From Peptostreptococcus stomatis DSM 17678 (lineage in GTDB: Bacteria; Bacillota; Clostridia; Peptostreptococcales; Peptostreptococcaceae): a stretch of DNA of 64,000 bases. Positions 17,796 to 26,403 of the stretch are shown in pieces (within the stretch, counting starts at the first letter, position 1; the number at the start of each line of letters is the position of its first letter). The notes beneath the pieces were generated by a model. That model worked only from the letters and a program-made list of their open reading frames with translations, searched no databases and was not told the origin of the DNA. The DNA is taken from the NCBI RefSeq assembly GCF_000147675.1, contig NZ_ADGQ01000004.1:1-64000 (forward strand). Direction: 5' to 3'. Position numbers and translations under genes: made by a program.

Positions 17796-19697
17796 ATGTC
17801 AAGTTTATTATATTACATAAAAAAAGAAGACCACTCAGGTGAAAGACTAAGAAAGATACTTGAGGAGAATAGGTATATAAGGTTTGTATCACTTATGGGT
17901 GTTGACCTAGGAGGTAATGCCACAGATGAAAAGATACCGGTAAGATTGGTTTTAGAAGATGTAGAGGACTTTTTAAATTCATCTATACAGACTGATGGAT
18001 CTTCGGTTGAACTTTATAACATTGCTACCCTAAATAATGCAAAGGTGGACTTAAAGGCTGATCTTGATGCAGTATGGTTTGTTGATTATAACCATGACTT
18101 CATCGATGAAGAGACAGGTTGCCCTGTTGGAACTTTGAAAATACCTGCCTTTTTAATACATGACAACAAGAAGGTCTGCTCAAGAGGGACACTGGAAAGA
18201 GCAGAAAAGTACTTCAAAAATAGTATAACTGATATAATTAGAAATAACCCTGAAATACTAGAAAATACGAACGTTAATAATCCGGATGATATAGAAAGTA
18301 TCGAACTTACAGCAGCTACAGAATTAGAATTCTGGGTAAATACACCAGAAGACAAGGCTGACCTAGAAAAGTTGTTTGTATCACAGAGCTTGAAAGAACA
18401 GTACTGGAAGAGGACACATGGAGTAATTAGGACATGTCTAGAAAAGTGCCTTATAGCTCTAGAAAACTATGGTTTAGAACCAGAAATGGCCCACAAGGAG
18501 GTTGGTGGTATCCACAGCTCAATCAATATAAAGGGGTCAACAAACCATGCCATGGAACAGCTTGAGATTTCCTGGAAGTTTAACAAGCCACTTCAGGCAG
18601 CAGATAATGAATTATTGGTAAGAGAAATAGTATATGATGTATTTGAATCTCATGGTCTAGAGGTTAGTTTTAAGGCCAAGCCAATCCATGGTGTAGCAGG
18701 TAGTGGTGCCCATGCCCATGTAAGTGTTGCGGCCAAGTTAAAAAATGGCGGATTTATAAACCTATTTGCACCTAAAGACCTAAAAAATGACTACCTTAGT
18801 CCAATAGGATATGCATCCCTAATGGGTATGATGAAGAACTATGAAGTATTGGCTCCAATAGTAACTAATACTAATGATGGTTTTAATAGGCTGGTTCCAG
18901 GTTTCGAAGCACCAGTATGTGTGGTTACATCTTTGGGTCATACATATGAGACTCCATCTAGAAACAGGTCTGTCCTAGTAGGTCTTATAAGGGATATAGA
19001 AAAGCCAAAATCATTGAGGTTTGAATTGAGGTCTCCTAATCCATTGTCTAACAAGTACCTAGTAATAGCTGGTTGCTACCAGACTATGTTGGACGGTATA
19101 AAATCAATAGCCGAACTTAAAAAGTTTGATACAAAAGAATTAGAAGCTGAACTATCTAAGTCTCCAAGTGATAAGGGCTTCTACCTTGAAGAGGGAAGGG
19201 CCTATAGGGATGAGAACAATGTATTTAACTACTATACACTGGAAGAAAGGAATGCTAGGTTTGGCCAGCCACCTGAAACTGTTTATGAGGCTATGTTGGC
19301 TTTTGAAACTCACCCAGACAAGTTGAAGTCTCTAACACAGGGGGCAGTCTTCACTGACGCAATCATTGATTCCTTCAAGGTTGGTTCACTAGACAAGTGG
19401 AAGAAGAAGTTATCATCTAGAATTATAGACAGGAATATAAGACTTTTAACTTCATTTGTTAAGTTACATTCAAATGACAATATGGATGCCATAGATGAAG
19501 TAATGTGGGATGCTATAGAGCAGATTAAGTACGACTTGATGAAAAATACCCTAAAGGGACCTTCAATCTATGGTATGATAAAGAGTGCAATAGATGTTGG
19601 TAACTACAAGGAAGCTTCTGACCTTCAGATAGAGGCTAAGAAGAAGATGGAGGAAATCCAGCAGTTGTATGTTAACTATAGGAAGAATATTTTTTAG
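17796..19697 (+). CDS. Glutamine synthetase, long variant
   Basis: ATP-dependent ammonia fixation onto glutamate. The catalytic beta-grasp and barrel motifs are visible: GGIHSSINIKGSTNHAMEQLE (metal glutamates), KPIHGVAGSGAHAHVSV (ATP/ammonia site), NTNDGFNRLVPGFEAPV and SLRFELRSPNPLSNKYL (glutamate-binding arginine). The product has 633 residues, well above the 440-470 of GSI. It has an insertion in the N-terminal half (about 120-170) and a C-terminal helical extension of over 130 residues after residue 500. It is shorter than GlnN-type GSIII (about 700). AGGAGG precedes the ATG at 17796. No glnR, PII or ammonium transporter gene is adjacent. Confidence 0.88.
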   Translation: MSSLLYYIKKEDHSGERLRKILEENRYIRFVSLMGVDLGGNATDEKIPVRLVLEDVEDFLNSSIQTDGSSVELYNIATLNNAKVDLKADLDAVWFVDYNHDFIDEETGCPVGTLKIPAFLIHDNKKVCSRGTLERAEKYFKNSITDIIRNNPEILENTNVNNPDDIESIELTAATELEFWVNTPEDKADLEKLFVSQSLKEQYWKRTHGVIRTCLEKCLIALENYGLEPEMAHKEVGGIHSSINIKGSTNHAMEQLEISWKFNKPLQAADNELLVREIVYDVFESHGLEVSFKAKPIHGVAGSGAHAHVSVAAKLKNGGFINLFAPKDLKNDYLSPIGYASLMGMMKNYEVLAPIVTNTNDGFNRLVPGFEAPVCVVTSLGHTYETPSRNRSVLVGLIRDIEKPKSLRFELRSPNPLSNKYLVIAGCYQTMLDGIKSIAELKKFDTKELEAELSKSPSDKGFYLEEGRAYRDENNVFNYYTLEERNARFGQPPETVYEAMLAFETHPDKLKSLTQGAVFTDAIIDSFKVGSLDKWKKKLSSRIIDRNIRLLTSFVKLHSNDNMDAIDEVMWDAIEQIKYDLMKNTLKGPSIYGMIKSAIDVGNYKEASDLQIEAKKKMEEIQQLYVNYRKNIF

Positions 19698-19737
19698 ATT
19701 TAAGTATAAATAGTAAAACTCAATAGTACATAAAATG

Positions 19738-19842
19738 AAAATGGAGGTTACCAATTCTCACCCACCTACTGACCTTGAAACTTTAGTATAAAACTATAAG
19801 TTTCAGGTAAGCTGGAATGTGAGTAGGGTCCTCCATTATTTT
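19738..19842. terminator. Long imperfect hairpin, probable bidirectional terminator
   Basis: AATGGAGG (19740-19747) pairs with CCTCCATT (19830-19837), and an inner stem pairs ACCTTGAAACTT with AAGTTTCAGGT, both arms spanning about 100 nt. ATTATTTTTATT follows on the plus strand. It separates glutamine synthetase from the convergent pyridoxal kinase gene. It is larger than other terminators in the window, with an alternative CCTAC/GTAGG pairing inside. Confidence 0.6.
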
Positions 19843-19858
19843 TATTAAAAGCATTATC

Positions 19859-20683
19859 TTATAGTTGACATAGCTTGCCAAGAAATTCCTCAAACATTAT
19901 GCCATCATTTCTTTCTATACCATCCAGACTTGAGGTATATTTAACTGCATCAAATATAAAGTCAGTAGCAATCTGACAAGTGTCCCCTATGTCAAAATCT
20001 CTAGTAATAAGGGCGGCGACAATAGAAGTAAATATATCTCCGGTACCACTAAAGCTCATCTTGTTATATGGCTTGCCAAATTTGACCATAGTATCAGTAT
20101 GGGCATCATATGATATATTGTATATATATCCATCTATAAGGAAGCCGGTTATAATGACTAAACCAGGTCCAAGTTTGGATAGGTCTCTACAGATATTTTT
20201 AAGGTCACTATCATTGTAGCCAAATTGATTAGGATTAAGACCTAATAGTAGGTTGGCTTCCGTGATATTTGGTGTGATTAGGTCAGCCATTGATACCAAT
20301 TTTTTCATTTCCATAACATAGCTATCATCAAAGATAGGGAATAGAGAACCATGGTCACCAAGAACAGGGTCTACAACTACCAAGGCTTGTGTGTTGGTCT
20401 TGATTAGGTTTTCTACTAGATTGATCTGCTCGATTGATCCTAGGAATCCACTATAAATAGTATCGAATTTTTGACCAAGTTCCCGCCAAGTATCAATATA
20501 GTCTTGGATAGATGATGTCAGGTCTACAAATGTGTATTTGGGATAACCAGTCTGGCTGGATAGGACAGATGTAGGTAGGGGACAGCACTGGCATTTAAGG
20601 GCAGAAATCAGGGGCAGGGCCACTGTAAGTGAGCACTTACCTATACCAGAAATATCGTTTATACAAGCAATTTTCTTTTGCAT
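19859..20683 (-). CDS. Pyridoxal/pyridoxamine kinase (ribokinase family)
   Basis: A 274-residue PfkB/ribokinase-fold kinase of the PdxK/PdxY type, supplying pyridoxal phosphate. It has the N-terminal CINDISGIGKCSLTVALP, the family-typical PTSVLSSQTGYP near residue 40, the phosphate-lid GDHGSLF, and the anion-hole motif SFSGTGDIFTSIVAA with the catalytic Asp near residue 218. The start is the ATG at 20681-20683, with GGAG 8 nt upstream; an upstream in-frame ATG at 20713 lacks a ribosome site. Monocistronic. Confidence 0.88.
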   Translation of the reverse strand: MQKKIACINDISGIGKCSLTVALPLISALKCQCCPLPTSVLSSQTGYPKYTFVDLTSSIQDYIDTWRELGQKFDTIYSGFLGSIEQINLVENLIKTNTQALVVVDPVLGDHGSLFPIFDDSYVMEMKKLVSMADLITPNITEANLLLGLNPNQFGYNDSDLKNICRDLSKLGPGLVIITGFLIDGYIYNISYDAHTDTMVKFGKPYNKMSFSGTGDIFTSIVAALITRDFDIGDTCQIATDFIFDAVKYTSSLDGIERNDGIMFEEFLGKLCQL

Positions 20684-20845
20684 AAGAATTCTCCGTTCTA
20701 AATATATTTTCAAGGAATATTATACCATCTCTTCAAGATTATGTCTAAAAATACAAAAATTCGTACTAAATGTAGATAAAAAACTGTGATTTGTATAAAA
20801 ATTTTTAAAATTGCAAAAAAATATTCAATATTTCTAACATTTTCG

Positions 20846-20874
20846 TTGACTTAGGCTAATATATATGTTATGGT
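20846..20874 (+). promoter_or_regulatory. Promoter candidate for cspA
   Basis: TTGACT (20846-20851), 17-bp spacer, TATGGT (20869-20874), leaving a leader of roughly 50 nt before the coding start. Confidence 0.5.
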
Positions 20875-20929
20875 TAATAGGTAGTGGATCACAAAAAATT
20901 AAGCGATTCATATTTTTAGGAGGAAGTTA

Positions 20930-21130
20930 ATGAAAATCGGAACAGTAAAATGGTTTAACAATGAAAAAGGATTTGGATTTATTTCAGTAGAAGGAGAAAA
21001 TGACATGTTTGTACATTTCTCTGCAATCCAGGGAGATGGCTACAAGTCTCTAGAAGAAGGTCAGAAGGTTGAATTTGAAGTCGTAGATGGAGAAAAGGGA
21101 CCTCAGGCTGCAAATGTAACAAGAATATAA
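20930..21130 (+). CDS. Cold-shock protein (CspA family)
   Basis: A 66-residue single cold-shock domain with both RNA-binding motifs: KGFGFIS (RNP1) and MFVHFSAI (RNP2). It binds single-stranded RNA/DNA as an RNA chaperone. AGGAGGAAGTTA precedes the ATG. Monocistronic, with its own promoter and terminator. Members of this family cannot be told apart by sequence as cold-induced or constitutive. Confidence 0.97.
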   Translation: MKIGTVKWFNNEKGFGFISVEGENDMFVHFSAIQGDGYKSLEEGQKVEFEVVDGEKGPQAANVTRI

Positions 21131-21189
21131 TTTGAGATTTAAGATATAAGACATATATTAAGTAAAGAATTTTTTCAAGATTACATTGA

Positions 21190-21217
21190 TGGACCAACAA
21201 AAGTTGGTCCATTTTTT
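21190..21217 (+). terminator. Intrinsic terminator of the cold-shock gene
   Basis: TGGACCAAC pairs with GTTGGTCCA around an AAAA loop, followed by TTTTTT. Confidence 0.95.
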
Positions 21218-21386
21218 GCATAAATTTTCAAATGAGTAGATATAGTCTTTTAAAAATGTTATACTTAGGAGTAGGGATAATTTCAATAAAACTATTAGCT
21301 GGACAATAGGTTTATAGGATGCTAATTATCTTTATTTAAAATATATGTGATTTGATTGAAAGTATAGATATACAGGAGGTTTGGTT

Positions 21387-21839
21387 ATGAATATAATGTT
21401 TTTCATTACACCAAAAAAAGATGTAATAAGCGTGAGTGACAAGGATAATTTAAAGACTGTTTTGAAAACTCTAAATGAGCATAAGTTTTCATCAGTGCCT
21501 ATAGTAAATGCTGAAGGCAATTACTTGGGAACAGTCAAGGAAGGGGATATCTTGTGGTACCTTTACCAGCAGTCTTCGTTTGATGAGAGATTGATGGAAA
21601 CAACAAATATTATGGACGTACCTAGGAGGACTACTAACATTACTGCCAAAGTTGATGCAAATGTGGAGGACCTCTTACATCTATTGATTAGTCAAAACTT
21701 TGTGCCAGCGATAGATGACTCTAATATATTTATAGGTATAATCAAGAGAAGGGATGTAATATCCTATGCCTATGACAAGATTAAAAGTGATGAGAGTTAT
21801 ATGGAAGACTTCTTCCATGCGAAAAAGTTATCTAGATAA
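21387..21839 (+). CDS. CBS-domain-pair protein
   Basis: 150 residues from the ATG at 21387, preceded by AGGAGGTTTGGTT; a TTG at 21381 lies too close to the ribosome site. Two tandem CBS units fill the protein: LKTVLKTLNEHKFSSVPIVNAEGNYLGTVKEGDIL, then VEDLLHLLISQNFVPAIDDSNIFIGIIKRRDVI. Such stand-alone pairs usually sense adenine nucleotides or S-adenosyl ligands. No effector domain or obvious partner is present, so the function is unknown. Single gene between two terminators. Confidence 0.85.
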   Translation: MNIMFFITPKKDVISVSDKDNLKTVLKTLNEHKFSSVPIVNAEGNYLGTVKEGDILWYLYQQSSFDERLMETTNIMDVPRRTTNITAKVDANVEDLLHLLISQNFVPAIDDSNIFIGIIKRRDVISYAYDKIKSDESYMEDFFHAKKLSR

Positions 21840-21923
21840 GAGATCTGGATATTTGATAGGAGAATGTCTTTAAGTTAATATAATAGATAGGTTATAGATT
21901 TGACTTAATTTTATATGAATAAA

Positions 21924-21958
21924 ACAGGGTCACCAACTGAGTTGGTGGCCCTATTTTT
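21924..21958 (+). terminator. Intrinsic terminator of the CBS gene
   Basis: AGGGTCACCAAC pairs with GTTGGTGGCCCT around a 3-nt TGA loop, followed by ATTTTT. Confidence 0.92.
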
Positions 21959-21963
21959 CTACA

Positions 21964-22005
21964 AGAAAGGAAGGTTTACACAAAATGTTAACCTCCCTGT
22001 TTTTA
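21964..22005 (-). terminator. Intrinsic terminator of the minus-strand gene at 22010
   Basis: On the minus strand GGGAGGTT pairs with the AACCTTCC arm around ACATTTTGTGTA-like loop sequence and is followed by TTTCTT. The plus strand also ends in CTGTTTTTAG, so it may act in both directions. Confidence 0.65.
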
Positions 22006-22009
22006 GCTA

Positions 22010-22474
22010 TTATTTAAAATTGTTTCTTGTAACAACAACACCAATCTTACCGACAGGATTATAAGTAATCTGTACTAGTGTGTTTTTCTTTAACTTCTCT
22101 AGGTCTTCACCACCATATTTTAGGTCAAGCTTGATTGGTTTCTTACCCTGCTTGATTAGGACAGTGTGACCATCCTTACCCTTTTTTTCTACACTTATAA
22201 GATTACCAACATATGGTGTAAATTCCTGGTATTTCTTACCTTCGTTCTTTAAGTAGAAGTAGCCACCTACTGCAGCTAGAATTTCTAGACCCAAAAGTGC
22301 CCACCAAGGTATCTTTGCAACGATTCCTATAGCTACCAGCACTACCATTGCTGCTATTGGTACAATAGCCTTTCTCATCATTAATTTTCCGATTATGTCA
22401 TTTGCCTTTTTTTCAGGACCAGTCATAGTCTTTTGTCTTGCATACTGGTCAGCAAATCTATCTCTTATGCCCAT
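22010..22474 (-). CDS. Unknown membrane protein with soluble C-terminal domain
   Basis: 154 residues from the ATG at 22472-22474, which has GGAGG upstream on the minus strand; an in-frame ATG at 22516 adds 14 residues without a ribosome site. A charged N-terminus (GIRDRFADQYARQKTMTGPEKKAND) is followed by two adjacent hydrophobic segments (about residues 36-76), then a soluble beta-rich stretch (VGNLISVEKKGKDGHTVLIKQGKKPIKLDL) ending in VTRNNFK. No family recognised. Monocistronic. Confidence 0.7.
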   Translation of the reverse strand: MGIRDRFADQYARQKTMTGPEKKANDIIGKLMMRKAIVPIAAMVVLVAIGIVAKIPWWALLGLEILAAVGGYFYLKNEGKKYQEFTPYVGNLISVEKKGKDGHTVLIKQGKKPIKLDLKYGGEDLEKLKKNTLVQITYNPVGKIGVVVTRNNFK

Positions 22475-22719
22475 AATTAGCCTCCACTTCCTATAATTTC
22501 TTAAAATACTATACAAAAATACTATATTATTTTAACATAGTTTGTTGAAAAATAAAAGCTATTATGTAAAGATTATCTAATTTAAAGGCCTCATAATTGT
22601 TTTCTAAGAAAGAAGAATTACACTGATTGAAACTTGACTATAGAGGGCCTATTTTGTTACTATGATGGTGTGAGTGAATTATAGAAAAAAGTTAACATAA
22701 ATGTTGGGATGTGGTATAA

Positions 22720-23163
22720 ATGTCTAGACAAAGTCTAAAAAGAAAAAAACAAAAAATAGGTTTTATAGAAATGTATTTTAGGTTTGTAAGCCTCTTGTTC
22801 TGGCCTATTTACTGGTACAAGTGGACTGTTATAACAGTAGAAAATTTAAACAATATTCTCTTTAAGATTTATGGGGTCATAGACCTAGTCTTTATATTTC
22901 TTTTGGTTCTTTTCTTCACCATTAAGAGGAGGGAGACCTTGTGGTATTTTCTTTTCTCCCTATCAATGGCAACCTGCTATTTAGTTTCTCTTTATAGCTT
23001 TATAATGGTGCCAGTCGATATAAATTGGCTTTATATCAAGATAGGGACCATAATTGTAACTATGATAATTTCGTGGAATTTATTGAAACGAGATGGTAAT
23101 GACATAGGTGTAGTAGGCCTTTTAAGTGGGGTCCTGCTCTTGATTATGACATATTTCTACTAA
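22720..23163 (+). CDS. Small unknown membrane protein
   Basis: 147 residues with a basic N-terminus (SRQSLKRKKQK) and about four hydrophobic segments: 17-35, 50-67, 75-95 and 105-145. No conserved motif recognised. The ribosome site is poor (GGGATGTGG), so the ATG at 22720 is uncertain. It has no visible operon partner; the parvulin gene starts 146 bp downstream. Confidence 0.6.
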   Translation: MSRQSLKRKKQKIGFIEMYFRFVSLLFWPIYWYKWTVITVENLNNILFKIYGVIDLVFIFLLVLFFTIKRRETLWYFLFSLSMATCYLVSLYSFIMVPVDINWLYIKIGTIIVTMIISWNLLKRDGNDIGVVGLLSGVLLLIMTYFY

Positions 23164-23309
23164 AAGACTTATCGAACCATCCTATTTTAAATAAGATTAC
23201 TTGTATTTTTAAACGACATATCCTATTACTAGATATATATGGACATAAGGACTAAAAAATGCTATGATACTAGATGTAGTACAATAATAGAAATTATTAG
23301 GAGGACGAA

Positions 23310-24077
23310 ATGGAAGAATTAAATTTTTTAGCTAAAGTTGGCGACAAAGTTATAACTCAGGAAGATCTTGAAGCTGCAGTTGCAAGCTTGGATGGATACC
23401 AGAGACAGCAGTTCGACAATGAAGAAGGAAGAAAGAGAATCTTGGCTGACATGATAAACCAGGAGTTATTCTATCTTGATGCCATTGAAAACAAGATGGA
23501 CCAGGATGAAATATTTGTAAATGAAATGGAGCTAGTAAAGGCTAATATGTTAAAGCAGTATGCTATTAACGCTTGTCTAGCTGCAGTTGAAATAACTGAT
23601 GATGAAAAGCTAGCCTACTATGAAGAACACAAGGATGAGTTCAAGGAAGACGAGTCAGCCAGTGCTAAGCACATACTAGTTGACAATGAAGAACTAGCCC
23701 TTGAAATAGAAAAGAAGATAAACAAGAAGGAAGTATCTTTTGAAGATGCAGCAGTAGAATATTCTTCATGCCCATCTAAGTCTAATGGAGGTTCTCTAGG
23801 CACTTTTGGTAGGGGACAGATGGTTCCAGAATTTGAAGAAGCTGTATTTACATTGCCTGTAGGTAAGGTATCTTCACCAGTTAAAACTCAGTTCGGTTAC
23901 CACCTAATCTTGGTTGATGACCGTAAGGAAGCTAGACAGCTAGAGTATGAAGATTGCAAGAAGGATGTAGAACAGTCACTTGCTTTTAAAAAGCAGAACG
24001 AAGCCTTCCTGGCTAAGTTGACTGACCTAACTGAAAAGTATAAGGACATCTTGACTATAAAGGGTGTAGAAAAATAA
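23310..24077 (+). CDS. Cytoplasmic parvulin-type peptidyl-prolyl isomerase
   Basis: 255 residues with a SurA/PrsA-like layout: N-terminal helices (VITQEDLEAAVASL...MINQELFYLDAI), then a rotamase domain (about 115-205) containing SAKHILV, GGSLGTFGRGQMVPEFEEAVFTLPVGKVSSPVKTQFGYHLI. Unlike PrsA it has no signal peptide or lipobox, so it should fold or chaperone proteins in the cytoplasm. AGGAGG precedes the ATG at 23310. Monocistronic with its own terminator. Confidence 0.9.
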   Translation: MEELNFLAKVGDKVITQEDLEAAVASLDGYQRQQFDNEEGRKRILADMINQELFYLDAIENKMDQDEIFVNEMELVKANMLKQYAINACLAAVEITDDEKLAYYEEHKDEFKEDESASAKHILVDNEELALEIEKKINKKEVSFEDAAVEYSSCPSKSNGGSLGTFGRGQMVPEFEEAVFTLPVGKVSSPVKTQFGYHLILVDDRKEARQLEYEDCKKDVEQSLAFKKQNEAFLAKLTDLTEKYKDILTIKGVEK

Positions 24078-24098
24078 TATTAAATTTAAGATTTTTAA

Positions 24099-24139
24099 AA
24101 GCAAAATAGGGGGGATTTATCCCTCTTATTTTGCTTTTA
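24099..24139 (+). terminator. Intrinsic terminator of the parvulin gene
   Basis: AAGCAAAATA...GGGG pairs with CCCT...ATTTTGCTT, followed by TTATT; the arms match over about 14 bp. Confidence 0.9.
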
Positions 24140-24228
24140 TTAAGTTTTTGTAAATTTTTAAGCCAGGTATATCAAGTATTTAATTTGTGATATAATCTAT
24201 GTATGAAGAATTTTAGAAAGGATATACT

Positions 24229-26403
24229 ATGAAAAAGATACTATCATATTTCGTTAAACATATACCGGCCATACTAATGTTGATACTGGTCTTAGGCCTG
24301 GAAGTTAAATTTGAACTTTTGTTGCCGAACTATACATCTAATATAGTAAATGTAGGTATACAACAGGGTGGGATAGAAAATTCTGTACCAAGGATAATGG
24401 ATGAAGGAACCTATGCCATCATGCTATCATTATCAGAGGTAGGCCATAAGACAGTAATAGCCAAGTCTTATGAAAGATGGTCCCCTAGTGATAAAAATTC
24501 ATATAATACTAATTTGGAAAAAAATAATAAAAATTCCAGGTTAATAAGCCAATCCAAGCGTGATAGGGTCTACTATCTCCTAAAGGCTGATGCCAAGATG
24601 GATAAATTGAATGACTACATGGCCAACTCCCTGGTCAATATGGCCTCTTATATGGCCAGCAATCCAAAGAAATCAAGCAAGGGGTCAAGTAATAAGGCCA
24701 TGGCCAATATTGTAAGGGACAAAAATATGCCTGACTTTATGAAAAAACAGGTCAGCATAAGGATAGTTGGTCAGATATATAAGAATTTGGGAATAGATAC
24801 GGGGAAGATGCAGAAGTCCTACCTCTGGAAGACTGGTGGAATCATGCTGGTCTTGAGTATTTTAGCAGGATTATTGTCTATAGTGGTAAGTTTTATAGCA
24901 GCAAGGGTATCTACCAGGGTGTCAAAGAGCCTGAGACGGGATTCTTTTAAAAAGGTTCTTGAATTTTCTAATGCTGAGATGGACAAGTTTTCTATATCAT
25001 CCTTGATAGCAAGGTCTACCAATGATATCCAGCAGATACAACAGTCATCTATCCTTGGCTTAAGATTCATATTTTACGGTCCCTTGATGGCTGTAGGAGC
25101 CTTTAGCAGGGTATTTAAACTGGAGGTATCCATGTTGTGGATAATTGGGTTAGCCATATTGGTGACAGTTATGTCCATAATTGTTATTATGATATTTGCC
25201 ATACCTAAGTTCAAGATAATACAGAATGTAGTAGATAAGATGAACCTGGTAACTAGGGAATTTATATCTGGTATAGAAGTAAATAGGGTCTTTGGGACTG
25301 CCAAGTATGAAGAGGAGAGGTTTGACAAGGTCAACAAAGAATTGACTGGCATAAACCTATTTATAAATAGGGCTATGTCCTTGATGCAGCCCTTGATGAT
25401 ATTTATTATGGATATTACAACTATATTAATTATATGGTTTGGAGCCAAGCAGATAGATATGGGTAATATCCAGGTAGGAGATATGATGGCCTTTATCCAG
25501 TATACTATGCAGATAATTATATCATTCCTGTTCATAACTATGATGTCTGTTATGTTACCAAGGGCCATGGTCAGTGCTAAGAGGGTCAGTGATGTATTGA
25601 CTAGCGAGGTCAGCATTGAGGACAAGGGAACTATAAAGGCCTTTGCCCAGGAAGGTAGCCTGGTATTCGAAAATGTTACTTTCAAGTATGAAGGTGCCCA
25701 CGAAAATGTCATTGAGGATATTTCTTTTGAGGCTGAGAAGGGCAAGACAACTGCTATTATAGGTTCGACCGGTTCGGGTAAAACTACTATAGTCAACCTC
25801 ATTCCAAGGTTCCTGGAAGCTACAAGTGGCAAAATATACCTGGATGGCGTTGAGATAAGACAGATACCTATGTCTATAATAAGGGACAAGGTATCAATAG
25901 TTCCTCAGATGTCAGTCCTGTTTTCAGGTACAATAGCTTCAAATATTGAATATGCTAAATCTATAAGAAGTTATAAGAAGGTTAAAAATGCTGCAGAGAT
26001 ATCCCAGTCAATGGACTTTATCAATTCAAAGTCAGAGGGCTTGGACAGTAAGGTATCTCAGGGAGGATCTAATTTATCGGGAGGTCAAAAACAGAGGCTG
26101 TCCATAGCCAGGGCTATAGCAAGGAATCCTGAAATAATAGTCTTTGACGATAGTTTCTCCGCCTTGGATTCAAAGACCGACAAGATGGTAAGGAGTCAAA
26201 TCCATGACAAATTAAGGGACAAGACCTTGATTATAATAGCCCAAAGGATAAATACTATTATAAATGCAGATGAGATAATTGTCTTGGATAATGGTAAGAT
26301 AGTTGACAAAGGAAAACATCTTGACCTGCTTGAAAGATGTAGCGTTTACTATGAAATAGCTAAATCACAGTTGACAGAGGAGGAGTTAAAAAATGTTAAG
26401 TAG
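24229..26403 (+). CDS. ABC exporter half-transporter, degenerate-site subunit
   Basis: A 724-residue fusion of a six-helix exporter membrane domain and an ATPase domain. About 150 extra residues lie between the first and second membrane helices (residues 35-190), on the outer face. The ATPase has Walker A GSTGSGKTT near 511 and an intact LSGGQ signature. However, the catalytic glutamate after Walker B is Asp (FDDSFSALD) and the H-loop is Gln (IIIAQRINTI). Those substitutions mark the non-hydrolytic site of heterodimeric exporters such as LmrCD or TM287/288 (known family behaviour). Its stop overlaps the next subunit by 11 bp. Drug, lipid or peptide export is likely; the substrate is unknown. 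Confidence 0.9.
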   Translation: MKKILSYFVKHIPAILMLILVLGLEVKFELLLPNYTSNIVNVGIQQGGIENSVPRIMDEGTYAIMLSLSEVGHKTVIAKSYERWSPSDKNSYNTNLEKNNKNSRLISQSKRDRVYYLLKADAKMDKLNDYMANSLVNMASYMASNPKKSSKGSSNKAMANIVRDKNMPDFMKKQVSIRIVGQIYKNLGIDTGKMQKSYLWKTGGIMLVLSILAGLLSIVVSFIAARVSTRVSKSLRRDSFKKVLEFSNAEMDKFSISSLIARSTNDIQQIQQSSILGLRFIFYGPLMAVGAFSRVFKLEVSMLWIIGLAILVTVMSIIVIMIFAIPKFKIIQNVVDKMNLVTREFISGIEVNRVFGTAKYEEERFDKVNKELTGINLFINRAMSLMQPLMIFIMDITTILIIWFGAKQIDMGNIQVGDMMAFIQYTMQIIISFLFITMMSVMLPRAMVSAKRVSDVLTSEVSIEDKGTIKAFAQEGSLVFENVTFKYEGAHENVIEDISFEAEKGKTTAIIGSTGSGKTTIVNLIPRFLEATSGKIYLDGVEIRQIPMSIIRDKVSIVPQMSVLFSGTIASNIEYAKSIRSYKKVKNAAEISQSMDFINSKSEGLDSKVSQGGSNLSGGQKQRLSIARAIARNPEIIVFDDSFSALDSKTDKMVRSQIHDKLRDKTLIIIAQRINTIINADEIIVLDNGKIVDKGKHLDLLERCSVYYEIAKSQLTEEELKNVK

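Noticed and set aside
25074-25889. 271-codon minus-strand frame inside the first ABC gene
   Set aside because: Shadow of the exporter's membrane and ATPase region; hydrophobicity is inherited from the sense strand.
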